64,000 nt of DNA from Ideonella sp. (GTDB lineage: Bacteria; Pseudomonadota; Gammaproteobacteria; Burkholderiales; Burkholderiaceae_C). The DNA lies in contig JADKIA010000004.1 in the NCBI GenBank assembly GCA_016721465.1, forward strand, positions 1 through 64,000, in the 5' to 3' direction. A program made the translations under genes and the position numbers. The first letter of the stretch is position 1, and each line of letters opens with the position of its first letter. The notes below the pieces were generated by a model. The model was given only the letters and a program-made list of their open reading frames with translations, did not search any database and was not told the origin of the DNA. Below, piece by piece: positions 47,182 through 56,931 of the stretch.

Positions 47182-50100
47182 ATGCCGCTGCTGAAAGACC
47201 TCATCTCCATCCCTGAGCGGGTGCACCAGGGCGACTTCGTCCTTCAACTGTCCAAGGGCGTCACCGAGCCCGAGCAGACGCTGCGCGACTACGTCGTCAC
47301 ACCGCAGTTGGTGGATGCCTTCAGCAACGCCATGGGCTTCATCCAGCAGGCGGTGCAGACCGGCGGCAGCAAGGCGGCCTACCTGCACGGCAGTTTCGGC
47401 TCGGGCAAGAGCCACTTCATGGCGGTGCTGAACCTGCTGCTGGCCGGCAACACGCAGGCCCGCGCCACGCCAGAACTGGCCGACGTGGTGGCGCGCCACA
47501 GCTGGACCGAAGGGCGCAAGTTCCTGCTGGTGCCGTACCACATGATCGGCGCGCGCGACATGGAGTCGGCCATCCTCGGCCAGTACGCCGACTTCGTGCG
47601 CAAGAAGCACCCCGACGCGCCGGTGCCCGGCTTCTACCTGGCCGAAGGCCTGTTCAAGGATGCCCGCGACCTGCGCGCGCAGATCGGTGACGGGCCCTTC
47701 TTCACCAAGCTGAACGAAGGCGCTGCCGGTGGTGGTGGCGGCGGCGGTGGTGGCGGTTGGGGCGAGTTCGACAGCGGCTGGGACGCGGTCAGCTTTGAAG
47801 CCGCCATGCTGGAGCCGCCCAACGGCGAAGAGCGCTCGCGGCTGGTGGGCGACCTGATCACGCAGTTCTTCTCGGCCTACCGCACGCTGGCAGGCAGCGG
47901 CGAGTCGTTCGTGTCGCTGGACGATGGCCTGAGCATCATGAGCCGCCACGCCAAGGCGCTGGGCTACGACGCCGTCATCCTGTTCCTGGACGAACTGGTG
48001 CTGTGGCTGGCCAGCCATGCGGCCGACGTCAATTTCGTCAGCCGCGAAGGCACCAAGCTGGTCAAGCTGGTGGAAGCCACCAACGCCGACCGCCCCATTC
48101 CGCTGGTCAGCTTTGTGGCGCGGCAGCGTGACCTGCGTGACCTGGTGGGTGAAAACCTGGCGGGCTCGGTGCAGGTGCAGTTCAGCGACGTGCTCAAGCA
48201 CTGGGAGGCGCGCTTCCACCGCATCACGCTGGAAGACCGCAACCTGCCCGCCATTGCCGAGCGGCGCGTGCTGCGCCCGATCGACGAAGCGGCCCGGCAG
48301 ACGCTGCAGGGCACCTTCGACGACGTGATGAAGATGCGCAAGGACGTGCTCGACACCTTGCTCACCACCACGGCCGACCGCGACATGTTCCGCAAGGTCT
48401 ACCCGTTCACGCCGGCATTGGTGCAGACCTTGATTGCCGTGTCGGCCGCGCTGCAGCGCGAGCGCACGGCCTTGAAACTGATGCTGCAGTTGCTGGTGGA
48501 CCGGCGCGCCGATCTGGAGCTGGGCCAACTGATCCCCGTGGGGGATTTGTACGACGCGATTGCCGAGGGCGACGAGCCGTTCTCCGAGGGCATGCGCCTG
48601 CACTTCGAGAACGCCAAGCGCCTGTACAACCAGCGGCTGCTGCCTATGCTGGAGCGGCAGCACAGCGTGACCTGGGAGGCCATCAAGCTCGGCCAGGCCG
48701 ACGCCACCGCTGCCAAGAACCTGCGCAACGACGCCCGCCTGCTGAAGACGCTGCTGCTGGGCGCCTTGGTGCCCGAGGTGGAGTCACTGAAGGGCCTGAC
48801 GGCGCAGCGCCTGGCGGCGCTGAACCACGGCACGTTCCGCTCACCCATCCCGGGCCGCGAGGCGCAGGACGTGCTGCGCAAGTGCCGCGACTGGGCCAGC
48901 GAGATCGGCGAGATCAAGATCACCGAAGACCAGAACCCGATCATCTCGATCCAGGTGACGGGCGTGGACATCGAGCCCATCCTGCGGGCGGCCGAGGCAA
49001 ACGACAACGCCGGCAACCGGCGCAAGCGGATCCGGGAGGCGCTGTTCAAGGAACTTGAGATTCCGGACACCGGCGGCCTGTTCACCACCTACGAATTCAA
49101 TTGGCGCGGCACCCGGCGCGAGGTGGAGCTGCTGTACGAGAACGTGCGCGAGATGACCGACGACCGGCTGCGCGGCCGCTCGGGCGCCTGGACGGTGGTG
49201 CTGGACTTTCCGTTTGACGATGCGAACTTCGGCCCGGCTGACGACCTGGCCCGCCTGGCGGAGTACCGCGGCGGCGACACCAAGACGCTGGTGTGGTTGC
49301 CCTCGTTCCTGAGCAACAAGGCTCTGGCCGACCTGGGGCGGCTGGTGGTGCTGGACTACATCCTGCAGGGTGAGCGCTTCGACAACTACGCCGCCCACCT
49401 GTCGTTCGTCGACCGGGTGCAAGCCAAGGCCCTGGCGCGCAACCAGCTGGACCAGTTGCGCATCAAGCTGCGGTCGCAGCTGGAAGTGGCCTACGGCATC
49501 AGCACCGAACCGCGTGATGCGGTGAGCAACCCGCTGACGGCGGACCAGCAGTTCAAGTCGCTGGACCCGACGCTGTCGCCGCGGCCACCGGTGGGGGCGG
49601 AATTCAAGTCGGCCTTCGAGAGCCTGCTGGGGCAGTTGTTTGCCCACCAGTACCCGGCCCACCCGGAGTTCGACACCGAGATCAAGCCCAGCGTCATCAA
49701 GAAGGTGTGGCCTGAAGTGCAGAAGGCCATCGAGGCGCCTGGCCAACGCGGGTTGGTGCAAGACACCTCTACCCGCAAGCTGGTGCGTGCGGTGGTCAAC
49801 CCCTGCCAGTTGGGGCAGATGGGTGAGACCCATTTGCTGATCGAGCCGCACTGGCAATCGCGCTTCTCGCAAAGCCATGCGCGGGACGGTGGCGGTGCCA
49901 TCACCGTGGCCAAGCTGCGGCAGTGGATCGACACCCCTGCGCCGATGGGCCTGCCCATCGAGCTGCAGAACCTGATCATCCTGGCCTTTGCGGCATCGAC
50001 CAACCGCCGCTTCACGATGCGCGGCGGGCCGTACGAGCCCACGATCGACAGCCTGCCCGATGAGCTGGAGCTCAAGGAGCAGGCGCTCCCGAACACGGCA

Positions 50101-50892
50101 GACTGGGAGACCGCGCTGCTGCGCGCGTCCAGCTTGTTCGGCCTGACGCTCGGCCAAACGCTCAATGCGGCCAATGTCGGCAAGCTGGTCGATGAGGTTC
50201 GGCAGAAGGCGGCAGACAAGCGTGAGGCGGTGGCCCGTCTGGTATCGCAGGTGCGCGACCGTTCGGCGCGCTATGCGCCCGGCATCACCGGGGCACGCCA
50301 GCAGTCTGCAGAGTCTGCGCAGGCGCTCCTGGCCTCACTGGCACAAGCGGCAGAGGGCGACGTGGTGACGACGCTGGCCAATGCGAGCCTGCAGACGTCC
50401 GAGGCAGCGGTCAGCCGCAGCCTGGGGCAAGCGCAGGTCTGCGCCGATGCCTTGGGCAGCGGAAACTGGCAATTGTTCGATGTGGTTCGCGACCTGGTGG
50501 ACCACCGTCGCGACGCGGCGCTGCTGATCATGAGCCGCCTGACCGAGGCGCTGACCAGTGACGAACATGTGGTGGCCTTGAAGCCGCGGCTTGAAGAGCT
50601 GGCACGGGATGCGATGCGTCTGCTGGCAGCGGCAGCGCCGGCACCAGTGACGCCGCCACCCGTCGCACCCACGCCGCCCGGTGCCGGGCCGGCGCCGGCG
50701 CCGCCGCCCGTGGTGATGCCCCCTGCCCCGCCCGCCAACGGGCCGGAGGTGGTGGACGAGAAGCAGCAGTTGCACCTGAGTGGCGCTGCTGCGGTGACCG
50801 CGCTGGACGAACTGAAGACGCTGGTCACCAGTGAACGCGACCTCGAGCTGACGCTGAGCTGGCGGGTGCAGCGCAAGGGCACGAAGCTATGA
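47182..50892 (+). CDS. pglY: BREX-2 ATPase PglY
   Basis: 1236 residues. P-loop GSFGSGKSHFM at 70-80 (LHGSFGSGKSHFMAVLNLLL) and LFLDELVLWLAS as Walker B (about 270) are typical of PglY/BrxC ATPases. Two low-complexity inserts stand out: ten consecutive glycines at residues 183-192 (codons 47728-47757) and a Pro/Ala-rich linker at about 1153-1195. PglY is the large AAA-type ATPase of BREX type 2. It overlaps pglZ by 4 bases. No frame break. Confidence 0.92.
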   Translation: MPLLKDLISIPERVHQGDFVLQLSKGVTEPEQTLRDYVVTPQLVDAFSNAMGFIQQAVQTGGSKAAYLHGSFGSGKSHFMAVLNLLLAGNTQARATPELADVVARHSWTEGRKFLLVPYHMIGARDMESAILGQYADFVRKKHPDAPVPGFYLAEGLFKDARDLRAQIGDGPFFTKLNEGAAGGGGGGGGGGWGEFDSGWDAVSFEAAMLEPPNGEERSRLVGDLITQFFSAYRTLAGSGESFVSLDDGLSIMSRHAKALGYDAVILFLDELVLWLASHAADVNFVSREGTKLVKLVEATNADRPIPLVSFVARQRDLRDLVGENLAGSVQVQFSDVLKHWEARFHRITLEDRNLPAIAERRVLRPIDEAARQTLQGTFDDVMKMRKDVLDTLLTTTADRDMFRKVYPFTPALVQTLIAVSAALQRERTALKLMLQLLVDRRADLELGQLIPVGDLYDAIAEGDEPFSEGMRLHFENAKRLYNQRLLPMLERQHSVTWEAIKLGQADATAAKNLRNDARLLKTLLLGALVPEVESLKGLTAQRLAALNHGTFRSPIPGREAQDVLRKCRDWASEIGEIKITEDQNPIISIQVTGVDIEPILRAAEANDNAGNRRKRIREALFKELEIPDTGGLFTTYEFNWRGTRREVELLYENVREMTDDRLRGRSGAWTVVLDFPFDDANFGPADDLARLAEYRGGDTKTLVWLPSFLSNKALADLGRLVVLDYILQGERFDNYAAHLSFVDRVQAKALARNQLDQLRIKLRSQLEVAYGISTEPRDAVSNPLTADQQFKSLDPTLSPRPPVGAEFKSAFESLLGQLFAHQYPAHPEFDTEIKPSVIKKVWPEVQKAIEAPGQRGLVQDTSTRKLVRAVVNPCQLGQMGETHLLIEPHWQSRFSQSHARDGGGAITVAKLRQWIDTPAPMGLPIELQNLIILAFAASTNRRFTMRGGPYEPTIDSLPDELELKEQALPNTADWETALLRASSLFGLTLGQTLNAANVGKLVDEVRQKAADKREAVARLVSQVRDRSARYAPGITGARQQSAESAQALLASLAQAAEGDVVTTLANASLQTSEAAVSRSLGQAQVCADALGSGNWQLFDVVRDLVDHRRDAALLIMSRLTEALTSDEHVVALKPRLEELARDAMRLLAAAAPAPVTPPPVAPTPPGAGPAPAPPPVVMPPAPPANGPEVVDEKQQLHLSGAAAVTALDELKTLVTSERDLELTLSWRVQRKGTKL

Positions 50893-53594
50893 GCTTGTCG
50901 ACGCCGCAGATCGCGGCCCAACTCGAACGCGTGCTGGCCAGCGATCCGGCCGCAGTCGCCATTGCGATCCGGGCCAACGCGAAGCAGCCCTGGCCCGATT
51001 CCTTGAAGCAGCAGGGGCGGGATTTCCAGCTTCGGTGGTGCGACTCGTCGCTGGCCATTCGCGAAGCCTTGTGCGATGTCGAGCAGCATGACCCGATGAC
51101 CTCCGGACTGGTGGTGATCACGCCGCTGGCCACCCACGAGGTGGCCGAAGACATTGCCGCCCGTCTGGCCAGGGCGCGGGTGTTTCAACCCGAGGGCTGG
51201 GACATCGTTCGACAGTTGTTCCAGGCCAAGGAAACCGACGCGCGCCTGGGGCGCTATGTGTGGATGCCGCAGACCTTGATCGACGGCGCGTCGCAGGGCA
51301 CTTACCCGCCCGTGGCCAATGGCTTCCTCGACCTTGAAACCGCATGGCGGGAAGTGCTGCATCGATTCCTGGGCATTGAAGCAGCGCGCCCCGACGCGGT
51401 GGCGCTGCTGCTCTGGGCGATGGACCCGGCCGCCGACCCCAGGCTTGCCCAGTTGCCGGCGCCGGCCCGCATCGACGTGATGCGCTGGCTGGGCGAGACG
51501 GCGGGAGTTGCCGGGGAGATGGTGCTGGGCTGCGTGGATGCGGGTCGAACGATCGATGCATTGCCACTGGGCCTGGTCTGCGGCGTGGTCTTTGCCCAGG
51601 ATGGTGAGGGCCAAGCCAGCCTCGGCCAGGCCGCGATCCGCCTGGAGCGCTTCGTCAACGGCAAGCACGTCGGTGTTGCCGAGGGGCGCGCCTGGGCGCG
51701 CGCTGCAGAGCAAGTCGTTCGACTGACCGGGCTGGACGCGTCCCGTGCTGTTCTCGACCGCGCAGATGCACTGCTGCGCGACCTGCGCGTCATCGACTTT
51801 GCGCACCTCAGCGACGTGCTGCCGGCGGCGCTGGATCAGCGACTGGAAGACTTTGCGCTGGCACTGACCGCCCATGTGGCGGAGCCCTCGGAAACCAATC
51901 TTGCCCAGGTTGAGCTGCAGGCCGACCGCGCGCTCCGGCACACCTTGGTGGCGGCTCAGAAGCCCCGCATGGAACGCGTCGAGATGGCGCGCCGATTGGC
52001 ACGCTGGCTGATGAACGGCACGCCGACCGCTTCATCCTTGCAGACTGCCGTGGCCTGGCAGTCTGACCAAGGCGCCTTCGTCGACTGGGCGCGCTTTCGG
52101 CTGCTGGGAGGCGACGAGCTGCCGGACCTGTCACAGGCCTACAGCGCCTGCCGCGAAGCGGTCATCGCGCGCCGAAATGCTTTCGCCAAGCCATTCGCAC
52201 AGGCGCTGGTGCAATGGAACGCCCAGAAGCCGGCGCCTGAGGGTCGGATCATCCCGCTGGAGTCGGTGCTTGAGCATGTGCTGGCACCGATCGCCGCCGC
52301 CCACCCCACCCTGCTGCTGGTGATGGATGGTTTGAGCACCAGCATCTTCCGGGAGTTGTTCGCCCGGATTGCCAGCCAAGGCTGGGCCGAGATGGTGCCT
52401 TCCAGCCTGGGACAGCCGCTGGCTGGTGTGGCTGCACTGCCGACGATCACCGAGGTCAGCCGCGCCAGCCTGCTGTGTGGGCGTCTGACCGTCGGCGCTT
52501 CAGCGCAGGAGAAGACCGGCTTCGCAACGAACGCTGCCCTGCTGGCGCACAGCCGCGCGGACGCGCCACCCCGGCTGTTCCACAAGGGTGACCTGGCGGA
52601 TGCGACCAACCTGGCGCCGGAGGTGCGCGCCGCCATTGCGAGCACCCAGCAGCGTGTGGTGGGCGTGGTCTACAACGCCGTGGACGACCACTTGAGCGGC
52701 CCGGATCAGTTGCATCAACGCTGGGCACTGGAGGACCTGCGGCTGCTGCTGCCGTTGCTGCGCGAGGCGCGCGAGGCGCGCCGGGTGGTGGTGATCACGG
52801 CCGACCATGGGCATCTGCTCGAAGACGGCACCACGCAGTTGCCCGGTGGCGAGAGCGACCGCTGGCGCCCGGGCAAGAACGCCGAGACGCCCAACGAACT
52901 GGCGGTCAGCGGGGGGCGCGTGGTCACCTCCGACGGATCGAACGCGGTGGTGTGCCTGTGGGGCGAGAGCACTAGGTATGCGGGTCGCAAGAACGGGTAT
53001 CACGGTGGGCTGTCGCCCCAGGAAGTCACGGTGCCCTTGAGCGTGATCGTGCCGCTCGGATTCAACCTGGCCGGCTGGACCCCGGCACCGCCGGCCCCAC
53101 CGGAGTGGTGGGAACTGCCGCCCATGCCGAAGTCGTCAGGTGTGCAATCGGCAGCCGCCGCAGCACCGAAGCCAACGCGGCGCAAACCGACAGCGCAGCA
53201 AGGGCAGCCCCAGTTGTTCGAGCCGGTCGATCTGCCGCCACCAGAGGCTTCAACCCCGCCCGTGGCTTTGGACTGGATCGGCGCCTTGCTGGGCAGCCCG
53301 ATCTATGCGTCTCAGCGGCAGTTGGCCGCGCGCGTGGCGCCGCCCGACGACAAGATGCGACTGCTCCTGACGTCCTTGTCCGAGCGTGGTGGCAAGCTGT
53401 CCCGGGCAGCCCTGGCGACCCGCCTGTCGTTGCCTGAGGTTCGCATCGGTGGCTTGCTCAGCGCAGTCAGGCGGCTGTTGAACGTCGACCAGGCGTCGGT
53501 GCTGACCGTTGACGAAACCGCGGGTACGGTTGAGCTGAACGTGGTGCTGCTGCACCAGCAATTCCGGCTGCCCGGCCAGGGAGGCCAACGATGA
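50889..53594 (+). CDS. pglZ: BREX-2 alkaline-phosphatase-fold protein PglZ
   Basis: 901 residues. The PglZ domain is in the middle: LLLVMDGLSTSIFRELFARI (about 475), VVYNAVDDHLSG (about 595) and RVVVITADHGHLLEDG (about 637) give the metal-binding Asp and His residues of the alkaline phosphatase superfamily. The C-terminal third has a Pro/Ala-rich linker and a small helical domain. PglZ is the defining protein of all BREX systems. Start ATG overlaps the pglY stop; the stop overlaps brxD. Confidence 0.93.
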   Translation: MSLSTPQIAAQLERVLASDPAAVAIAIRANAKQPWPDSLKQQGRDFQLRWCDSSLAIREALCDVEQHDPMTSGLVVITPLATHEVAEDIAARLARARVFQPEGWDIVRQLFQAKETDARLGRYVWMPQTLIDGASQGTYPPVANGFLDLETAWREVLHRFLGIEAARPDAVALLLWAMDPAADPRLAQLPAPARIDVMRWLGETAGVAGEMVLGCVDAGRTIDALPLGLVCGVVFAQDGEGQASLGQAAIRLERFVNGKHVGVAEGRAWARAAEQVVRLTGLDASRAVLDRADALLRDLRVIDFAHLSDVLPAALDQRLEDFALALTAHVAEPSETNLAQVELQADRALRHTLVAAQKPRMERVEMARRLARWLMNGTPTASSLQTAVAWQSDQGAFVDWARFRLLGGDELPDLSQAYSACREAVIARRNAFAKPFAQALVQWNAQKPAPEGRIIPLESVLEHVLAPIAAAHPTLLLVMDGLSTSIFRELFARIASQGWAEMVPSSLGQPLAGVAALPTITEVSRASLLCGRLTVGASAQEKTGFATNAALLAHSRADAPPRLFHKGDLADATNLAPEVRAAIASTQQRVVGVVYNAVDDHLSGPDQLHQRWALEDLRLLLPLLREAREARRVVVITADHGHLLEDGTTQLPGGESDRWRPGKNAETPNELAVSGGRVVTSDGSNAVVCLWGESTRYAGRKNGYHGGLSPQEVTVPLSVIVPLGFNLAGWTPAPPAPPEWWELPPMPKSSGVQSAAAAAPKPTRRKPTAQQGQPQLFEPVDLPPPEASTPPVALDWIGALLGSPIYASQRQLAARVAPPDDKMRLLLTSLSERGGKLSRAALATRLSLPEVRIGGLLSAVRRLLNVDQASVLTVDETAGTVELNVVLLHQQFRLPGQGGQR

Positions 53595-54901
53595 TCAGTT
53601 CGGCACGCCGGGAAGACATCGTGAGCGCCCTGCGACGCGGCACGGTACCGAGCAGCGGGCTGGATGCGCTGGCCGTCGGGATCGATACGTTCGCGCCGAC
53701 CCTTGACGACGAGCTCGAATCGGTCAGCGCCGGCCGCGGCGGCTTCAAGGCGGTACGTGGTGAGTACGGCACCGGCAAGACCTTCTTTGGCCGCTGGCTG
53801 CAGGAGCGGGCTCGCGCACGCGGCTTCGCAGCCACTGAAGTGCAAATCAACGAGACCGAGACACCGTTGCACCGCCTGGAGACGGTCTACCGCCGCCTGG
53901 TCGAACACCTGGGCACCGCCGACACGGCGAGTGGCGCATTTCGGGGCGTGATCGACGGCTGGTTCTATGCCCTGGAGCAGGATGTGCTGGCAGACGCGTC
54001 GGTGGACGCCAGCGACGCGGAGGGGCTTCTGCTGCGCACGAACGCGCTGATGGAGGCCAGGCTCGGCGCCATCAGCAAGACGGCGCCGGCCTTCTCTGCA
54101 GTGCTGCGAACCTATCGCCGCGCCCTGGCAGCCGGGGACGGCATGTTGGCGGATGGGCTGATCAGTTGGCTGGCAGGACAGCCGAACGTGGCCGCGAGCA
54201 TCAAGCGTGCGGCGGGCATCAAGGGTGACCTCGATCACTTCGGCGCCACCAACTTTCTCGTTGGCCTGCTGACCATCCTGCGTGACAGCGGCTTCTCTGG
54301 CCTGGTGATGGTGCTCGACGAGGTGGAAACGCTGCAGCGCATGCGTACCGACACCCGAGAAAAGGGGCTGAACGCCTTGCGTCAGTGGATCGACGAGATC
54401 GACGCCGGCCGCTATCCGGGGCTGTACCTGGTAATCACGGGAACGCCCGCGTTCTATGACGGCCCGCAAGGGGTGCAGAGACTCGCCCCGCTGGCGCAAC
54501 GGCTGCATGTGGACTTCGGCACCGATCGGCGGTTCGACAACCCGAGAGCGGTCCAGATCCGGCTGGCGGCCTTCGACCACACCTCGCTGCTCGCGGTTGG
54601 ACGCCGGGTACGCGACATCTATGCAGATGGGCGCCCCAACGAACAGCGCCTTCGGGCGGTGGTGGATGACAGCTATCTGGACGCCCTTGCACGCGCGGTG
54701 GCCGGTGGCCTCGGTGGCAAGGTTGGCGTCGCACCCCGGCTGTTCCTCAAGAAGCTGGTGTCGGATGTGCTGGACCGCGTGGATCTGCACGAAGACTTCG
54801 ACCCCCGCAAGCACTACACCCTCACGCTGGCCGAGACCGAGATGTCTGCGACAGAGCGGGCTGCGGCGAGTGCGGCGTCCGTGGACGATATCGAGCTGTG
54901 A
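53591..54901 (+). CDS. brxD: BREX ATP-binding protein BrxD
   Basis: 436 residues. P-loop GEYGTGKTFFGRWL at 57-70, preceded by the BrxD-type N-terminus RREDIVSALRRGTVPSSGLD. LVMVLDEVETLQRMRTDTREKGL is the Walker B region, and LYLVITGTPAFYDGPQG is sensor-like. It is a helicase-loading-type ATPase found in BREX type 2 beside brxHI. Both junctions are 4-base overlaps. Confidence 0.92.
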   Translation: MISSARREDIVSALRRGTVPSSGLDALAVGIDTFAPTLDDELESVSAGRGGFKAVRGEYGTGKTFFGRWLQERARARGFAATEVQINETETPLHRLETVYRRLVEHLGTADTASGAFRGVIDGWFYALEQDVLADASVDASDAEGLLLRTNALMEARLGAISKTAPAFSAVLRTYRRALAAGDGMLADGLISWLAGQPNVAASIKRAAGIKGDLDHFGATNFLVGLLTILRDSGFSGLVMVLDEVETLQRMRTDTREKGLNALRQWIDEIDAGRYPGLYLVITGTPAFYDGPQGVQRLAPLAQRLHVDFGTDRRFDNPRAVQIRLAAFDHTSLLAVGRRVRDIYADGRPNEQRLRAVVDDSYLDALARAVAGGLGGKVGVAPRLFLKKLVSDVLDRVDLHEDFDPRKHYTLTLAETEMSATERAAASAASVDDIEL

Positions 54902-56931
54902 ACGAGTTCGAGCAGCTGCACCCATCGCTGCAGTACCACGTCGTCAACACGCTGGGCTGGAGCACGCTGCGACCGACGCAACTGGCAGCCATTGCGCCCA
55001 TTCATGCGGGCTCACACTGTTTGCTGCTCGCACCGACCGCCGGGGGGAAGACGGAAGCCGCTGCGATTCCGATGCTGTCGAGGATGCTGACCGAGGCCTG
55101 GCCCGGGACGAGCGTCTTGTACATCTGCCCGATCAAGGCGCTGCTGAACAACCTGGAGCATCGGCTCACCCACTACGCCGGGCTGGTGGGTCGGCGTGTG
55201 GAGGTGTGGCACGGCGACATCTCGCAGTCCCGCAAGAACCGGGCGCTTCGAGATGCCCCCGACATCCTGTTGACGACACCCGAATCCATCGAGGCCATGC
55301 TGATTTCGGTGCGGGTCGATCGGCCAGCATGGTTCGGCAACCTGCGTGCCGTGATCGTCGATGAACTGCATGCGTTCGCGGCGGATGACCGAGGGTGGCA
55401 CATGCGCTCTGTGCTGCATCGGCTGGACCAGTATCTGGAACGACCGCTGCAACGCATCGGTCTGTCGGCAACGGTCAGCAACCCCACCGAGTTGCTGGCC
55501 TGGTTCGCACCCAGCGGTAACCGTACCGTGGTGGGCAGTGCATCGGTGAGCACGGAGGCCGATGTCACGATCGATCATGTGGCATCGCTCGAAAACGCAG
55601 CCACCGTGATCTCGCGCCTGCATCGCGGCGAGAAGCGTCTGGTCTTCTGCGATTCACGAAGCAGCGCCGAGCAGTTGAGCAGCATGCTGCGCGCCAAGGA
55701 GATGCGCACCTTCGTGAGCCACGCCTCCCTCAGCGTTTCCGAACGCAGGCAAGCCGAGGCGGCATTCACCGAGGAGAAGGACTGCGTCATCGTCGCCACC
55801 TCAACACTGGAGCTGGGCATAGATGTCGGTGACCTCGACCGCGTGATCCAGATCGATTCGCCGTCGAGCGTGTCGTCGTTCCTGCAGCGCATGGGCAGAA
55901 CCGGCCGACGTGCAGGCGCCCTGCGGAACTGCCTGTTCCTGACGACCAATGACGACGCGTTCATGCTGGCCCTGGGTGTCACCAAGAAGTGGTCGGAAGC
56001 ATGGGTCGAAGCGGCGGTGCCACCGGCCGAGCCCTGGCCCATCCTCGCGCAGCAAGCCCTGGTTCTCGTGTTGGAGCGCGGCGAGGTTCCAACGATGGAA
56101 GTGGTCCAGCTGCTTCACGGATCGTTTCCAGAGCTGGCGACTGACGACATCACGGCGCTGGTTGAGCACCTGGTGGAGAAGCAGTTTCTAGACCGTTCCG
56201 AGGGCGTGGTCAGGGTCGGACCTGAGACCGAGCGCGTGTATGCCCGCGGCCACTACCGCGACCTGCTCGCCTCGTTCAGCGGATCCATGCTGCTGACTGG
56301 TCGGCATGGGTCGAGCGAGGTGGGCTACATCGATCCCACCGTTCTGACGGGTGAGCAGGACAACCGGCTCCTGTTGCTGGCGGGTCGCAGCTGGCGTGTC
56401 ACCGAGGTGGAGTGGTCCAAACGGATCGTGTGGCTGGAGCCGGCACGGGAAGGTGGCAAGGCGCGCTGGATGGGCGGGGCGCGCAGCCTGGGCCGCGATG
56501 TTTGCCAGGCCATTCGAACGGTGCTCGCCACAGGCGCGCCACCAATCGTCACCTTGTCGCAGCGTGCGCGGGCGGCCCTTAGTTCGCTAGCCGACGAGCT
56601 GCCCATGTCGCTGGGAGCGCACTTCGTGATGGCGCGATCTGATGCTGCACCGGTACGTACCTGGACCTTTGCCGGCACGCGGGCCAACCGCACGTGGGCG
56701 CACCAGGCTTCGGTCGGTGGTCAGAAGGTTCGATTCGATGCCATGAGTGTTCACGCGCCAGCATCGCTGCTGGCCGATGCAGCGCCGGGGCAGTTGACCT
56801 TGACAGACGCTGAGATTGCCACCTTCGCCGAGTCGGTCAAGTTCGCCGAATGCGTGCCACGAGGTCTGCTCACCCGCACGATTGTCGCGAGGAACTTCGA
56901 ATCGCCGATTCGATGGGAACCGACACCATGA
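54898..56931 (+). CDS. brxHI: BREX helicase BrxHI (Lhr-like DEAD/DEAH)
   Basis: 677 residues from GTG 54898. Motifs: LLLAPTAGGKTEAA (Walker A, 42-55), VIVDELHAFAADDRGWHM (DELH, about 152), GLSATVSNP (about 190), ATSTLELGIDVGDLDRVIQID and RMGRTGRR (about 338). The C-terminal region is beta-rich as in Lhr-type helicases. BrxHI is the helicase of BREX type 2. The stop overlaps the next start as ATGA, so two further genes are read in the same operon. Confidence 0.92.
   Translation: MNEFEQLHPSLQYHVVNTLGWSTLRPTQLAAIAPIHAGSHCLLLAPTAGGKTEAAAIPMLSRMLTEAWPGTSVLYICPIKALLNNLEHRLTHYAGLVGRRVEVWHGDISQSRKNRALRDAPDILLTTPESIEAMLISVRVDRPAWFGNLRAVIVDELHAFAADDRGWHMRSVLHRLDQYLERPLQRIGLSATVSNPTELLAWFAPSGNRTVVGSASVSTEADVTIDHVASLENAATVISRLHRGEKRLVFCDSRSSAEQLSSMLRAKEMRTFVSHASLSVSERRQAEAAFTEEKDCVIVATSTLELGIDVGDLDRVIQIDSPSSVSSFLQRMGRTGRRAGALRNCLFLTTNDDAFMLALGVTKKWSEAWVEAAVPPAEPWPILAQQALVLVLERGEVPTMEVVQLLHGSFPELATDDITALVEHLVEKQFLDRSEGVVRVGPETERVYARGHYRDLLASFSGSMLLTGRHGSSEVGYIDPTVLTGEQDNRLLLLAGRSWRVTEVEWSKRIVWLEPAREGGKARWMGGARSLGRDVCQAIRTVLATGAPPIVTLSQRARAALSSLADELPMSLGAHFVMARSDAAPVRTWTFAGTRANRTWAHQASVGGQKVRFDAMSVHAPASLLADAAPGQLTLTDAEIATFAESVKFAECVPRGLLTRTIVARNFESPIRWEPTP

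Noticed and set aside
46630..48663. Long minus-strand open frame opposite pglY
   Set aside because: Antisense to the P-loop region of PglY; histidine- and glutamine-rich translation typical of a GC-rich shadow frame.
48841..51941. Long minus-strand open frames opposite pglY and pglZ
   Set aside because: Both are shadows of PglY/PglZ, with no motif and no plausible ribosome site.
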